This document shows, piece after piece, positions 1-10,270 of a stretch of DNA of 64,000 nucleotides. Within the stretch, counting starts at the first letter, position 1. Each line of letters begins with the position of its first letter. This DNA comes from Blasia pusilla (lineage: Eukaryota; Marchantiophyta; Marchantiopsida; Blasiales). Position numbers and translations under genes: made by a program. The notes beneath the pieces were generated by a model. The model did not search any database, was not told where the DNA came from, and saw only the letters and a program-made list of their open reading frames with translations. Where the stretch lies: contig CM114274.1 of NCBI GenBank assembly GCA_050084515.1, positions 31,868,001-31,932,000 of the forward strand. The letters are read 5' to 3'.

Positions 1-1
1 G

Positions 2-9
2 AGACCAGC
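2..9. repeat. Left target-site duplication of the hAT element
   Basis: The 8-mer agaccagc directly precedes the left terminus and matches agaccatc at 5757-5764 in 7 of 8 bases. This is the expected hAT duplication length. Confidence 0.75.
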
Positions 10-295
10 CAAGGTTGCATGCGGACATATGTCCATCCCGAGGACGGACATGTCCGTGTGGGTTCCGATGCGGGCTCCATGAGCATGCATTGGCCGCGGC
101 CTGCACCCGAGCCCCCGCACACCGAGCAATCCACCCTTTCCGCCAATGCGCATCATGCACGGGCCCCATTTTTCTGTCGAGCCCGCGTCGCGAACAAATT
201 AGGCCGCGTCATGCCCTTTGATTCGTCACTTCGGGCCTAGCCCGCGTGTGGGCTCTAGGGCCCATGACAGAGCTTGCATACGGGCCCGCAAGCCC

Positions 296-1700
296 CCTTT
301 TGTGAGCAAAATCTCAAAAATTACTAACTCCTTTTTGGACCCAAACCATTAAACCTTGAATGAAAAGAAGGTCTTATGATTTTTCACCTTGTCCAAATTT
401 CCCAACTTGAAGTAACATTTGCTCCACATAGCCTCCAAGATGCATCTAGGAGTCTTGGCAATTTTCATGCAAAATGGAGATGTGAACAAAAGCTCAAAAA
501 TTACTAACTCCTTTTTAGACACGAACCATTAAACCTTGAATGAAAAGAAGGTCTTTTGATTTTTCACCTTGTCCACCTTCCTCATCTTGAGGTGAAATTT
601 GGCCCATATGGTCTCCAAAGTGCATCTAGAAATCTTGCAAAATGGAGTTGGGACCACAAGCTCAAAATTTGGCAAGTCGTTTTTGGACCTTAACCATCAG
701 ACCTTCTATCAAAATAAGGTTTTTTTCATTTTTCATCTTGTCCAACTCTATGATCTTGAGCTGAAATTTAGCCCACATGGCCCCAAGGTGCATGTTACAC
801 TCTTGCCAAGTTTCAAGGAAAAGGTAGGTGTGAGCAAAAGCTCAAAAATTACTAACTCCTTTTTGGACCCAAACCATCAGACCTTCTATCGAAACATGGT
901 TTTTTCATTCTTCATCTTGTCCTACTTTGTCATCTTGAGCTGAAATTTGGCCCATGTGGCCCCCAAGAGGCATGTTACACTCTCGCCAAGTTTGAGTCAA
1001 AATGGAGATTTTTGAAATAGCTAAAACATTACTAACTCCTTTTGGGACCTGAATCATCTGACCTTCTACCAAAATAAGATTTTTTCATTTTTCATCGTGT
1101 CCAACTCTCTCATCTTGAGCTGAAATTTGGCCCACATGGTCCCCAAGGTGCATGTTACTTGCTGGCTAAGTTTTAGATAAAATGGAGCTGTGAGAAAAAG
1201 CTCAAAAAGTACTAACTCCTTTTTTGACACGAACCATTAAACCTTGAATGGAAAGAAGGTCTTATGATTTTTCACCTTGTCCAACTTTTTCATCTTAAGC
1301 TGTAATTTGTCCAACATGGTCCCCAAGGTGCATCTAGCACTCTTGCCAAGTTTCATGCAAAATAAAATTGTGAGCAAAAGCTCAAAAATTTCTAACTCGT
1401 TTTTGGACTTTCTCATTTCTCACCTTGCCTAACTTTCCCATCTTGATCTGAAAGTATTTCTACATGGTTTCCAAGGTGCATATTGTGCTCTTGCCAAGTT
1501 TCAACCAAAATGGAGTTGTGAGGAAAAACTCAAAAAGATGTAAGTACCTTTTCGCCCCCAACCCCTAAACCTTCATTAGAAAGAAATTTTTCATTTTTCA
1601 TCATGTCCAACTTTCCCAAGTTGCGTTCGTAGCACTCTTGCAAAGTTTTGAGCAAAATGGAGTTGTGACCACGAGTTCAAAAATCACTCTTACCAATTTC
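296..1700. repeat. About 178-bp tandem repeat array inside the hAT element
   Basis: The phrase gagcaaaagctcaaaaatta, or a near copy, recurs near 304, 485, 655, 831, 1013, 1190, 1372, 1531 and 1670, a spacing of roughly 140-182 bases and mostly about 178. Each unit also carries actaactcctttttggac, a gaccttctatcaaaa or accttgaatgaaaag block, ttcaccttgtccaac and ccaaggtgcatgttac. About eight diverged copies fill the space between the left end and the 3' end of the transposase. No coding potential is evident. Confidence 0.85.
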
Positions 1701-1846
1701 ACTTTCAATGTAAAAATAAATGTTTTATCAGCGAGAAGTATATAAAATGGAATGTCATAAAAATAACATTCTTACAATAGTCAACACAAAACAAGTTTGC
1801 TACAACTATTTACTAATCCGTCTCACTAAATTTTGTAATTACTCTT

Positions 1847-4477
1847 CTAGTCTAGGTCTATGGTTGGGTCCGGTGGATTAAGAAGTAAGCGGGAATTTGG
1901 TGGCTCAATAGCTCGAAGTCCAGTGTATCGGCGATGAGTTCCTATTGCTGTTGTTTCATCATCAGAGGAAATGTATGAACTATCCATGGCATGATTGATG
2001 GGTTGAGAGTTTGGAACCATAGGTATGACAAAATCATTATCATTAGGCTCATCAACTAAGTCCATCGTTTCAGCGCTCAAAGATTATGGAGGAGTATCCC
2101 GCATAGGTTCACTAGACTCAATGGAGTAATTCTGAACTTCTACTGGTGCAACAATCTGAGGGTCGTAGGTCATGTTAGGAGAAGTGATGGGCAGATTCGC
2201 TTCGCTTGAAGTCCTTCGTTGTTGCTCTCCCTCGTACTCTCGAATCCGATGTTCCATTTCAACATCATCTTCATCTCTTCTAGGCCCTTGGAAATCAAAA
2301 TTTTGGGTATTGAGGATATGAGTATCCTCTCTCCCTTCGATGTCATGAATTCCACATATCACATCCACCTCCTCTAGGTCGTCATCTTGCAAGTCAAGGA
2401 TATCTTCATGATTACCATCACAGTTTCTTGCATGGAAGCTAGATTCATTGCCATCTTCTACTACCCTTCTAGTTTGTTCTTGTCCATCCCTTTCAAAAAA
2501 ATATTTCTCATACAAGAGCGCTTGTCTTGATTTCCCAGATCAGGCCTTGTCTCCAAACCTTAAGTTTGTGTAGATGTAAACCAAATTGCTGGCACGCTGT
2601 CGGTCAATTTATTCTTGTGCCTATTGTGGATGAAACCATAACTATTCCAATTTCTCTCGGCTGAAAAAGATGAAACCACTTGTGCTAATATGGACTTACC
2701 CACACAGCGCAATGTTGGTGCACCTTGACCGTGCATGCTCCACCAATCAGAGGGACTAAGTGAATAAAAAACCTCCCTACCAAATTCATCCACAAATCTT
2801 TCTCGATGGTTCACAGTGTTGCCCAACTCTCCCAAGCAAGTTGCCACATAAGAATTAGCCTCGGTGACATTGAGGCCATGCATCCCCGTTGCATAAAGTT
2901 CCTGATATTGTTTGAAATCTCTCATGCATTTAGCATTTGAGGTGACAACTTGAACACTATCAAGAAGATTGTAAGGGCTATAATGTAGCCTATTGCATGT
3001 AACTTGTTGTGGATAAGTGCCCACCGCCTAGAAATAACATCGCCATCTCTCTAGCTCTACACATTGTGACAAAATAACCGCGACGCCTTCCATCCACACC
3101 AGGCCATGGAGTTAGAGGAAAAGAACAAGTCTCTTCCATTATCTCAAAAATATGACAATAAATATGTCCAGTCATTGCTTTATGACCATCACAAACTCTC
3201 AATAGAATAATAGTTGGTTAAGCCGTAGCAAACAACACCTCACCCTCTATCCAAAAATCGTGATTGGCCACAGTAATCTCAATTTGTCGTGCCTTCTCCC
3301 TTTGCCTTGCATCCCTCCCATTGAAATACTCCCTAAAAGCATTGGTGACAACCATGGCGTGGAACGCCTCCCTCAATTCTAAGATGCGTCCCAACATGAT
3401 AAAATTTATCGCATAGCGTGTATTTGCAGGAAGCAAAAATCATCTCTTCATTGGATTGGTTTCCATGAATTTGGCCATCACCCAAGTTCTACTCTTCACA
3501 AATACTACCATCTCATAAGTTTGTGCAAAAATCTTGTCCATCCAAGGCCATTTACCCCACTCTTCGTAGAATAGATCAAGAGAATGTGATACGCATCCAC
3601 CCCAAAGAATATGAGGGAACTTTCCTTCGATGAGTTTCCCTCCTGCTCGCTCATTGCTAGCATTGTCTGTCATAAGTTGCAACACATTCTCTAGAACAAT
3701 GCGCATGATAGTCCGCTCTATGTGACCTGCCAACCATTCCGTCGTTTGGGATTCCTCTTTGATATCTATTGACTCAATCATGACCTCACCTTGTGGAAGG
3801 AGACCATTATGTTCACTAAACATTCGCTCCTCACATTGGTCCAAGAACCCGTTATGATCGTGGCCCCCAAACATAAATTGTCCAATATGCCATCCACCTT
3901 TTCCTTCACCTTCCCCATATGTTTTTGAAGTAGGGTGGTGCGCAACGAATTGTAACTAGGACTTGAATAATCCTTCACCTTTGTTGTTGCCAACATTTCT
4001 TCTTTGAAAGCACTTCGCCCACATGTCATTCAAAACTTCTATTCCTTGGATGTTGAAAGAATCCCTCAGATCACCTTGCTTCTTCCCTGAACTACTACTC
4101 CCTCAAAAGGGCCCAACAACTCCTCTTCATTCCTCGAGACTGTCACTCGGTAGCATGTCCGCAATCCCATCAACATTTTGTACAACATAAACACTATTTC
4201 ATGTTTTTTGCAAACCTTTTTGTAATGGAGTTGTCTCTTCCACTTCACTCGAAAGTCTTGCTTCCCTTCTTTGTCCATTTTCCACTAGTACCATGTTTCG
4301 GAGATCCCGTTGCATGCTCGAAGGGACCTTCACACATAATTTGGCATGATGGGTATCATGATTCCCATCCTTTTTCTTTCGTCTCTCTTGTGTAAAATGC
4401 TCCACCATCTGCGTGCTATGATAGGTTTTCATAGAATAGGAACAATACTTGCACTTCCATCTCGCTTGATATTCCAC
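1847..4477 (-). pseudogene. hAT transposase pseudogene (BED finger, DUF659, hAT dimerisation domain)
   Basis: The reading order on the minus strand matches plant hAT transposases. A BED-type zinc finger (CKYCSYS then H and VEHFT, about 4460-4390) comes first. DUF659 follows, beginning with PSYNSLRTTLLQKHMGKV (about 3975-3920) and going on to SWTNVRSECLVN, LMTDNASNE and CVSHSLDLF. The hAT C-terminal dimerisation block contains WWSMHGQGAPTLRCVGKSI and SSFSAERNWNSYG (about 2740-2630). An acidic tail (DLQDDDLEEVD) follows at 2515-2084. The frame is broken: one stop sits between 3440 and 3436 in the same frame, and frame changes occur near 4278/4199, 4029/3874, 3202 and 3024. Introns could explain some joints, but not the isolated stop. 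No intact protein can be made. Confidence 0.85.
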
Positions 4478-5756
4478 CTTCCATCTGTACGTCTTCCAAA
4501 TCTTCCTTCACAATCTGTTGGAGTTCTCTAGCTTTTGTCATGACTACGGGCACTCACTTACCCTATCCAACAATATTTGGAAATTTGCAATAATTTACTA
4601 TGTTAATATTAGTATATAGTGATCAGTTGAATGTATGCAAATTACAGAAAATATTGTCCATAAATGCTCCAATAACAAAACTTGGAACACTCATTACGAA
4701 CAAGAAAGATCAATATGCTAACCTACATAACCGAGATACCTTTAGTATTAGGGTTATCTAGTGGCAAAACATATTTTCACTTATCAAGTTCAACTATCTA
4801 TAGAGAAAAAAAAACTAGAGAGAGAGAGAGACATGAAGGGAGGAATGAGATTGTGAGGGTGTACAAAAAATGAGTTAGTTTCTATAGGGAAGGATGGAAG
4901 GAAGAGAATGAACCCTTCTAACTCCCCAAATCATCTACTCCCACTCACAATTGATTACTAAACCATTTCCATTAATTTTCTTTCATAAACCTATTTTTAT
5001 TTTCCTATTAGATTCCTTTTTGACCTATCCTAACTTCTTGGCCTAGTTTAAATTTCCAACAGACCTATTTTGCAATACAACCAGACCTATTCAAATGTAT
5101 TTTAATATTGTCATTCCTTTCTCCACCACTAGGATCCCAAATTCATCAATTACTCTCATTTCTACCGAACGTATATTCTCCTACAACAACCCCATTCCAA
5201 CCTTTCAAACCGTCAATCACCCAAACGATAATAGTGATAGAATTAATTTAATACCTCACTAAAATCACAAGGCCCGCCCACAACCCCTCGCCTGCACGGC
5301 TTGTAAGAAGCCCGTGTGTGCACCTATCCCGCATGCGGGCTCCAAGGCCCGCAAGCAACCCGCACGCGGGCTACAAGCCCACAGTGTGGGCCATCCCCGG
5401 GCTCCACCGCCCGCCTATGGCCCCCTCCCTAGCCCGTACGCGGCCTCCTGGGCCCGCATTCAACCCCTCGCCGTAGCCCGCAACTAGCATGGGCGCGAGC
5501 CCGGCGGCCCGCAAGCAACCCAGACGTGGGTTACAAGGCCCGCACCCTAGCTCGCACATCGCACTCGCTTGCAGCCCATGTCGCATTTGAGGCCCATATC
5601 CTGGCGCACACCCTTCATCGGAGCCCGCGTCGGTGGCCCGCAACTGGAGCCCGCGCGGTCGATCTGGGCGCCATAAAAACCCGTGCTCGCGCCCGGTGTT
5701 CCATATCAGGTCATATCCGTCCCACGGACGGACTTGTCCATTTCCGTGCAACCTTG

Positions 5757-5764
5757 AGACCATC
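5757..5764. repeat. Right target-site duplication of the hAT element
   Basis: The 8-mer agaccatc follows the right terminus ...GCAACCTTG and pairs with the left duplication at 2-9 (one mismatch). Confidence 0.75.
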
Positions 5765-7158
5765 CCAATCTAACATGGGATACGAGTGCATCCCGAAAAC
5801 GTCATAGTATAGAGAGGCTATCTCTAGGTTCTGCTCGGTATTTTGTACACCTTGGATGCTTCAATATCTTTGGGAGCTAGATGATAGTGGAACCACATCC
5901 ATGGATTCCACCACTTATGGCACAAACACATACTAGGTTGGTTGCAATTAGTCTCTCCACGGCGACATGGTCTTTTATTGATTAAACAAGCCTCTATTTT
6001 GTGGTTCATTCATAAAGAAAAGTGTGCACTACATTATATAGTCACCATCATGTCACTTTATTAATTGAGCTAATTCAAGAGAGAATATTTTGTGTTCATA
6101 GTGTGAACTATTCACGTTGGTGGGTTTGGATAAGTTTCAAAAGAGATTGCTTCTAGTATGGGTCATCTACAATGACATCAACATCAAGACCCGGTGGATA
6201 CATTCTTCCATCTGAAGGATTGGGCAAATAGGTATGTACGGAGAGATGAGCCATTGGGTGGTACCCCTAGTTAGACGCCACATGCTTCATCATTGATGTT
6301 CAAAAGAGGAGAAAAATGCTATAAAAGAAATCTTCGTTTGTGTTCTTATGTACTTGTGTCTTTGGCATGCCTTAAAGAATTTGTACCAGTAGGTACATTG
6401 TCCAACAACAAAAGTTGACATGAACAGAGACTTGGGTAGGGCTAAGTACTCACAAGATACCACCCAAGTCTCTGTTCATGAGTAATCCCATGAGTACTTG
6501 ACACCACCCAAGTCTCCCATTTCTATCCCGTTCATGTGGTTGTCTGGTGTGGCTTATAATCATATAAGTCAACCTTTTCATTAACATTGTAGTTTGATTG
6601 TCGCAGATCCCATTAATGCCTCTTATCAATTCATGTGGAGGTAAGCAAGAACTGCATATCACTTTTTGAAGTATTATGTGAACTATTGGCTTCCCAATAT
6701 TATTACCTTGGCATCTTACCATCCCAAGATTTCTTAGGTGAAGCGTTCCTCCAAGCCTCACCTTTGGCATGATATGGTTGACCATGTCATGAAAGATGAA
6801 GTTTGTACATGTCCACATACCAATGAAGGGTTCACTTGTCAACACCATGTTTGTTTTTGCAGACTTTGCTCTATATTCACAAGGTTATTAGACTTCTTAT
6901 TGTGTTAATATGGTCCTACTTGTACATCCTTTCTTGCTGGTTCCCCTCTCTGATGGGTAGTTGGGGACGTGAGAGAGGCATGTCGTCTCCCTTAGAATCA
7001 CTAGAATCAATCATATCCACATCTAATTATCAGTGTCGTGCGCATACACATCGCTACACAACATACATCGCTGTCACCGAACACACACACAAACACGCAT
7101 GATCCCATGCTAACTCATGGCATCCAAACAACGAGACAAGAAGTACCAAAATATCTCC
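5765..7158. other. No gene recognised; contains one perfect hairpin
   Basis: Only short open frames without recognisable motifs are present between the hAT element and retrotransposon copy 1. A 19-bp perfect inverted repeat lies at 6419-6480. Part of one arm recurs at about 6505-6518. Confidence 0.5.
6419..6480. repeat. Perfect 19-bp inverted repeat (hairpin), 24-nt loop
   Basis: The left arm is catgaacagagacttgggt (6419-6437) and the right arm its exact reverse complement (6462-6480). A third partial copy, caccacccaagtctcc, follows near 6505. No gene surrounds it. Confidence 0.8.
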
Positions 7159-7160
7159 AA

Positions 7161-7424
7161 TAAAGTAAGATCCAATCTCTCTCTCCACCATCTCACACCA
7201 TAGCTCTCAAAGGTGTGCACTCTCTCTCATGTCAAACCAAACCCACTCTCCTAATGAGAGGCTTGGGTTACACTCACAAGGCAAGGTACCATAGCTCCGC
7301 CGCCTCATGCCAAGAGGTTCAACAAAGAGAGAATGAGCTCTCAAGCTCTCTCTCCTTGAGGTATACCCCTCCCCTCTCCCAAGCTCTCTCCATGGTAACC
7401 TATTCTCCCAAGTCACCTCCAAGA
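7161..7424 (-). repeat. Truncated 3' LTR of retrotransposon copy 1
   Basis: It begins taaagtaagatccaatctct and ends cccaagtcacctc. It is nearly identical to 13345-13603, apart from one change near gctccgccgcc/gctccgcagcc. The outer part that should continue to ...CGTGACA is absent because of the internal deletion. Confidence 0.8.
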
Positions 7425-7489
7425 AAGCAGCTCCTATAACTCCTGAGAAACTGATGTATTCTGCGCCGCTCTCCTCGTGTCAACTTAGG

Positions 7490-7866
7490 GCCCATATCTG
7501 GCTCCCAAGTCTCCATCGTGACTACGGTAGGACTCTCCGGCCCGGGTATCGGTGGTTGCTATGGTGCAACCCCGTCTTGAACAACAACACTCGGCCGCTC
7601 TCCCGCAGCCAACTGCAAACTCAGATCTCCTCCACGTGCAGTGCCCAAAACCACGCTCGATGCTGTGGCTATCATCTCCTTGCGTACCTTCAAAACATCC
7701 CAAGAAGTCCAAGGGTGTCTCTCCCGATCTCCCCTGGTGCGTAGATCTCCTCGGGTCTCGCCCCCAGCCACTGCCTCCACCGTCTCGATAGGCATGGGGC
7801 TCACCAACGCAACCGCTGTGATCTGTCGCGATCTCATATGACGTTGCTTAGCCACTCCCAAGCTGA
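7490..7866 (-). pseudogene. Linker between methyltransferase and RT, copy 1
   Basis: An open frame continues from the methyltransferase C-terminus (...LNCLTWIL) through about 120 residues to a segment containing PESPTVVTMETW and then RRIHQFL, which matches the start of the pre-RT region of copy 2. Copy 2 lacks this segment: there LNYLTWIL joins GEPRRIHQFL directly, so copy 2 has a deletion here or copy 1 an insertion. Linkers of this sort, ending in a short helix before RT, are usual in Gypsy pol. No separate domain is recognised. Confidence 0.6.
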
Positions 7867-8986
7867 GGATCCATGTCAAGCAGTTCAGGTCCATCGCCTG
7901 ACCCAAGACATGGCGTCGTGATGCCTCTGACACTAATGGTACTGCCGTCACTCCTGTGGGAAATCCCATCACTTGCTCTCTCTTGTCGGCGTTGGGCTCC
8001 ACCAACCGCTCAACCTGGTCATCCCAAACCAAGCCAGGACCGGCCTCCTTGTATGCATAGGAAGCGGGAAAACTCACAAACGTGGGCAAGGCTGCACGCG
8101 GCCTGCCTACCCTGTTGACCACAGTCAGCGGTGGTCAATCATCGTGCCTCACTGCCTGTGATCGAAGACCTGGATCCAGAATGGAAGCCACTAACAAAGG
8201 GGAGTGGCGCTCCACTCTCGCATACGCCCTCCATAACACCGCATGGGGCACCAAGTTGGTCCACCATAGACGCGGGCGATGGGCTCTAGAACCTACACTC
8301 ACTGCATCCAAGAACACTGCTGGGCCGATCCAGGCACGCACCTAATGAGCACTCGTCACGACCCATGACCAGGAGTCTCCTAAGATCGGCACATTCTCCA
8401 GAATGTAGGCTGGAGAACGAGACTGGTACTCCTGCAACTGCCGTAAGACCCTCAACATCTCCCAAAACAACCTGGACCGAGTGTCACCAACCCATTGCCT
8501 CGTCAAAGACTCGATTGGCCCGACATGGCCAACCGGCAATGACCAAATCAATGGTCCCTACCGCTCTAAGTCTGCGCCCCCAACAACAAAATATCCCTCG
8601 GTAGGGAACTCTGGTACCCCTATACTGCGGACGCAGACAATAAGTCGGGAAAACGTAGGCGTAATTGTGCCACATGTCGTAGTGAGACGCGCCTCGCAAC
8701 ATCATCACTCTCCACATACAGTGCTGCCAGACTCGCACTCTGCTGAAAAAGCAGCTAACCCGGTGCTAATCCCTCCAAAGAGATCTAACACTCGAATACC
8801 CTCCTCGGGGTACACCACACAATGGGTGTGGTATCCAAGGGTGTCATCGTAGCACTCCTTGCTACCTCGGGTTCCTCGGACCGTCACGCTCTGGTGCAAA
8901 CGCCCGCTCCACCACGCGTGCGTGACGTGCTCATCGCCAATCGTTGAAGCTCCTCGGTCGAGCCCACAGCGGCACCTCTCCTCCAC
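7867..8986 (-). pseudogene. C5 cytosine DNA methyltransferase domain in retrotransposon copy 1
   Basis: Reading on the minus strand, the AdoMet-binding motif I is intact as IRVLDLFGGISTGL (about 8806-8765). Motif IV is IDLVIAGWPC (about 8540-8510), but one base is lost after PC compared with copy 2, which throws the frame. Motif VI is AYILENVPILGD (about 8410-8375). A motif VIII-like block reads GSRAHRPRLWWTNLVP (about 8290-8245), like the HRARYFW region of DNMT3-type enzymes. The C-terminal part has NADKREQVMGFPTGVT and HVLGQAMDLNCLTWIL (about 7990-7870), resembling motifs IX-X. Frame breaks at about 8760, 8515 and 8340 make it inactive. It lies in pol between protease and the pre-RT linker, which argues that it belongs to the element rather than being a chance neighbour. 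Confidence 0.85.
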
Positions 8987-9484
8987 GGAATGATGCGGCT
9001 ACCATAACACTCCTCTCCATAGAAATGTCGAACGGAGTATCCTCTGCATGGACTGCATGTCCTCAATCAAATCACTAGGCCAAGTGATGGCACCGCTAAA
9101 TGCCGCTAAGGTCGCCATCTCTCCCGGCCGTTGCTCGATCATTGCACTGTGAATCAAGCGGGTAATGAGCTAAGGCGCCCATCACCGATCGCCATCCTGG
9201 TCAGTCAGAGGATGCGACTCCTCCCAATAATCCAGGAAAACCCCATCGGGTATAACATCGCTCCACCAACCTAGACGTCGAGGACTCAAAGATCGAGTCA
9301 CTATCGCCTTGGCGCGCGCACCACGGACTCATTCAGGATGTCCCGGCGAATCCTCACCACGACCCTGCCGGGTGATATATTGTGTGGTACTTGCTCCACC
9401 CAAGGATGTCTGTATCCGAAATGGACAACACTCGGCTCTCGTCAAGCCCAATCCTCTGAATGACGCTTTCCCCAACATCAAGGG

Positions 9485-9685
9485 TTATGCTCCTGAATCC
9501 AACAAGACGCGCTGCGGACTAAAAGCTCTACCTCCAGGACTCACCAACAGGAAGACCTCTCCCCGGTTATCCAGCAACACAACACCAGGAGAAGCCATGG
9601 CACGCTCTATCGCGGGTCTAGCGGGCATCTCCGCCATCCTAGCGACCGCATGACTGCCATGAATCGGCGTGGGCGGCCCGAGCAT
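9485..9685 (-). pseudogene. Retroviral-type aspartic protease, copy 1
   Basis: On the minus strand the frame reads NRGEVFLLVSPGGRAF and then RVLLDSGAQ, the D-S-G-A active site of a pepsin-like retrotransposon protease, and goes on to LGKA(S)F and GLGLTRA with small frame changes after about 9480. Only one catalytic motif per subunit is expected, because the enzyme works as a dimer. It lies downstream of gag and upstream of the methyltransferase, and copy 2 has the matching segment at 34325-34591. Confidence 0.75.
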
Positions 9686-10270
9686 CCGCTCAAGGGCAGG
9701 TCCATCACCTCCTCTGCAATCACCTCTGAACGTGATGCAGGAACTCCAACTCCGCGCTCACATAGTGAAGCGGCCAGCCGAAAAGCCTCGGCGGGCGTAC
9801 CCCCCAACGTCACAACATCGAAAGTAGAAAATAAAGGAGTGCGGTACACAACGGTGGTCGCCCCCAACAACGTGCTCGACACATGCCCCTCCCCGAGCAT
9901 CAACAATAGGAGTCGCCTTTTCGCTTCTCCCATCGCCCTCCGTGCTGCACACCAACAACATTACCAACTCTCCAGGAACTTTGATGAGGACCCATCGATG
10001 CGGTCATGATCGCCGGACAACGTGAAAGACGAGGAAGTCTAGTCGTCTTTCGGCTTCCCCCTCGCCAGTGGATCCAACTCTGCGGTCGCTCCACAGCGTC
10101 ACAAGCTGCGGCGGCCTCCATCTGGGCAACCCAAGACATCCATCCAGGATCCTCCGGATCTCTGGCTGCTCCATATGATGTCGATGCCACGGATCCGGCA
10201 TCGGGTAATCTCAATGCCATAGCGGCAATCTGCTCCTCAGGCATTGTTGTATCGAGCGACCATCCCGACC

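Larger units (their letters stand above)
10..5756 (-). mobile_element. hAT DNA transposon, full length, decayed transposase
   Basis: The ends are inverted: the left end reads CAAGGTTGCATGCGGACA and the right end, on the other strand, reads CAAGGTTGCACGGAAATGG, so the first 10 bases are identical. Both ends go on with GGACA/GTCC-rich subterminal sequence. The flanks are agaccagc (2-9) and agaccatc (5757-5764), an 8-bp target duplication with one mismatch, the length used by hAT elements. Inside, on the minus strand, lie BED zinc finger, DUF659 and hAT dimerisation segments. GC-rich subterminal blocks with many gcccgc/gcgggc words occupy about 60-300 and 5270-5700. Stops and frameshifts make it non-autonomous today. 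The call as hAT is firm. Confidence 0.88.

Noticed and set aside
9309-9653. Plus-strand frame of 114 codons
   Set aside because: Antisense shadow of the copy 1 protease region.
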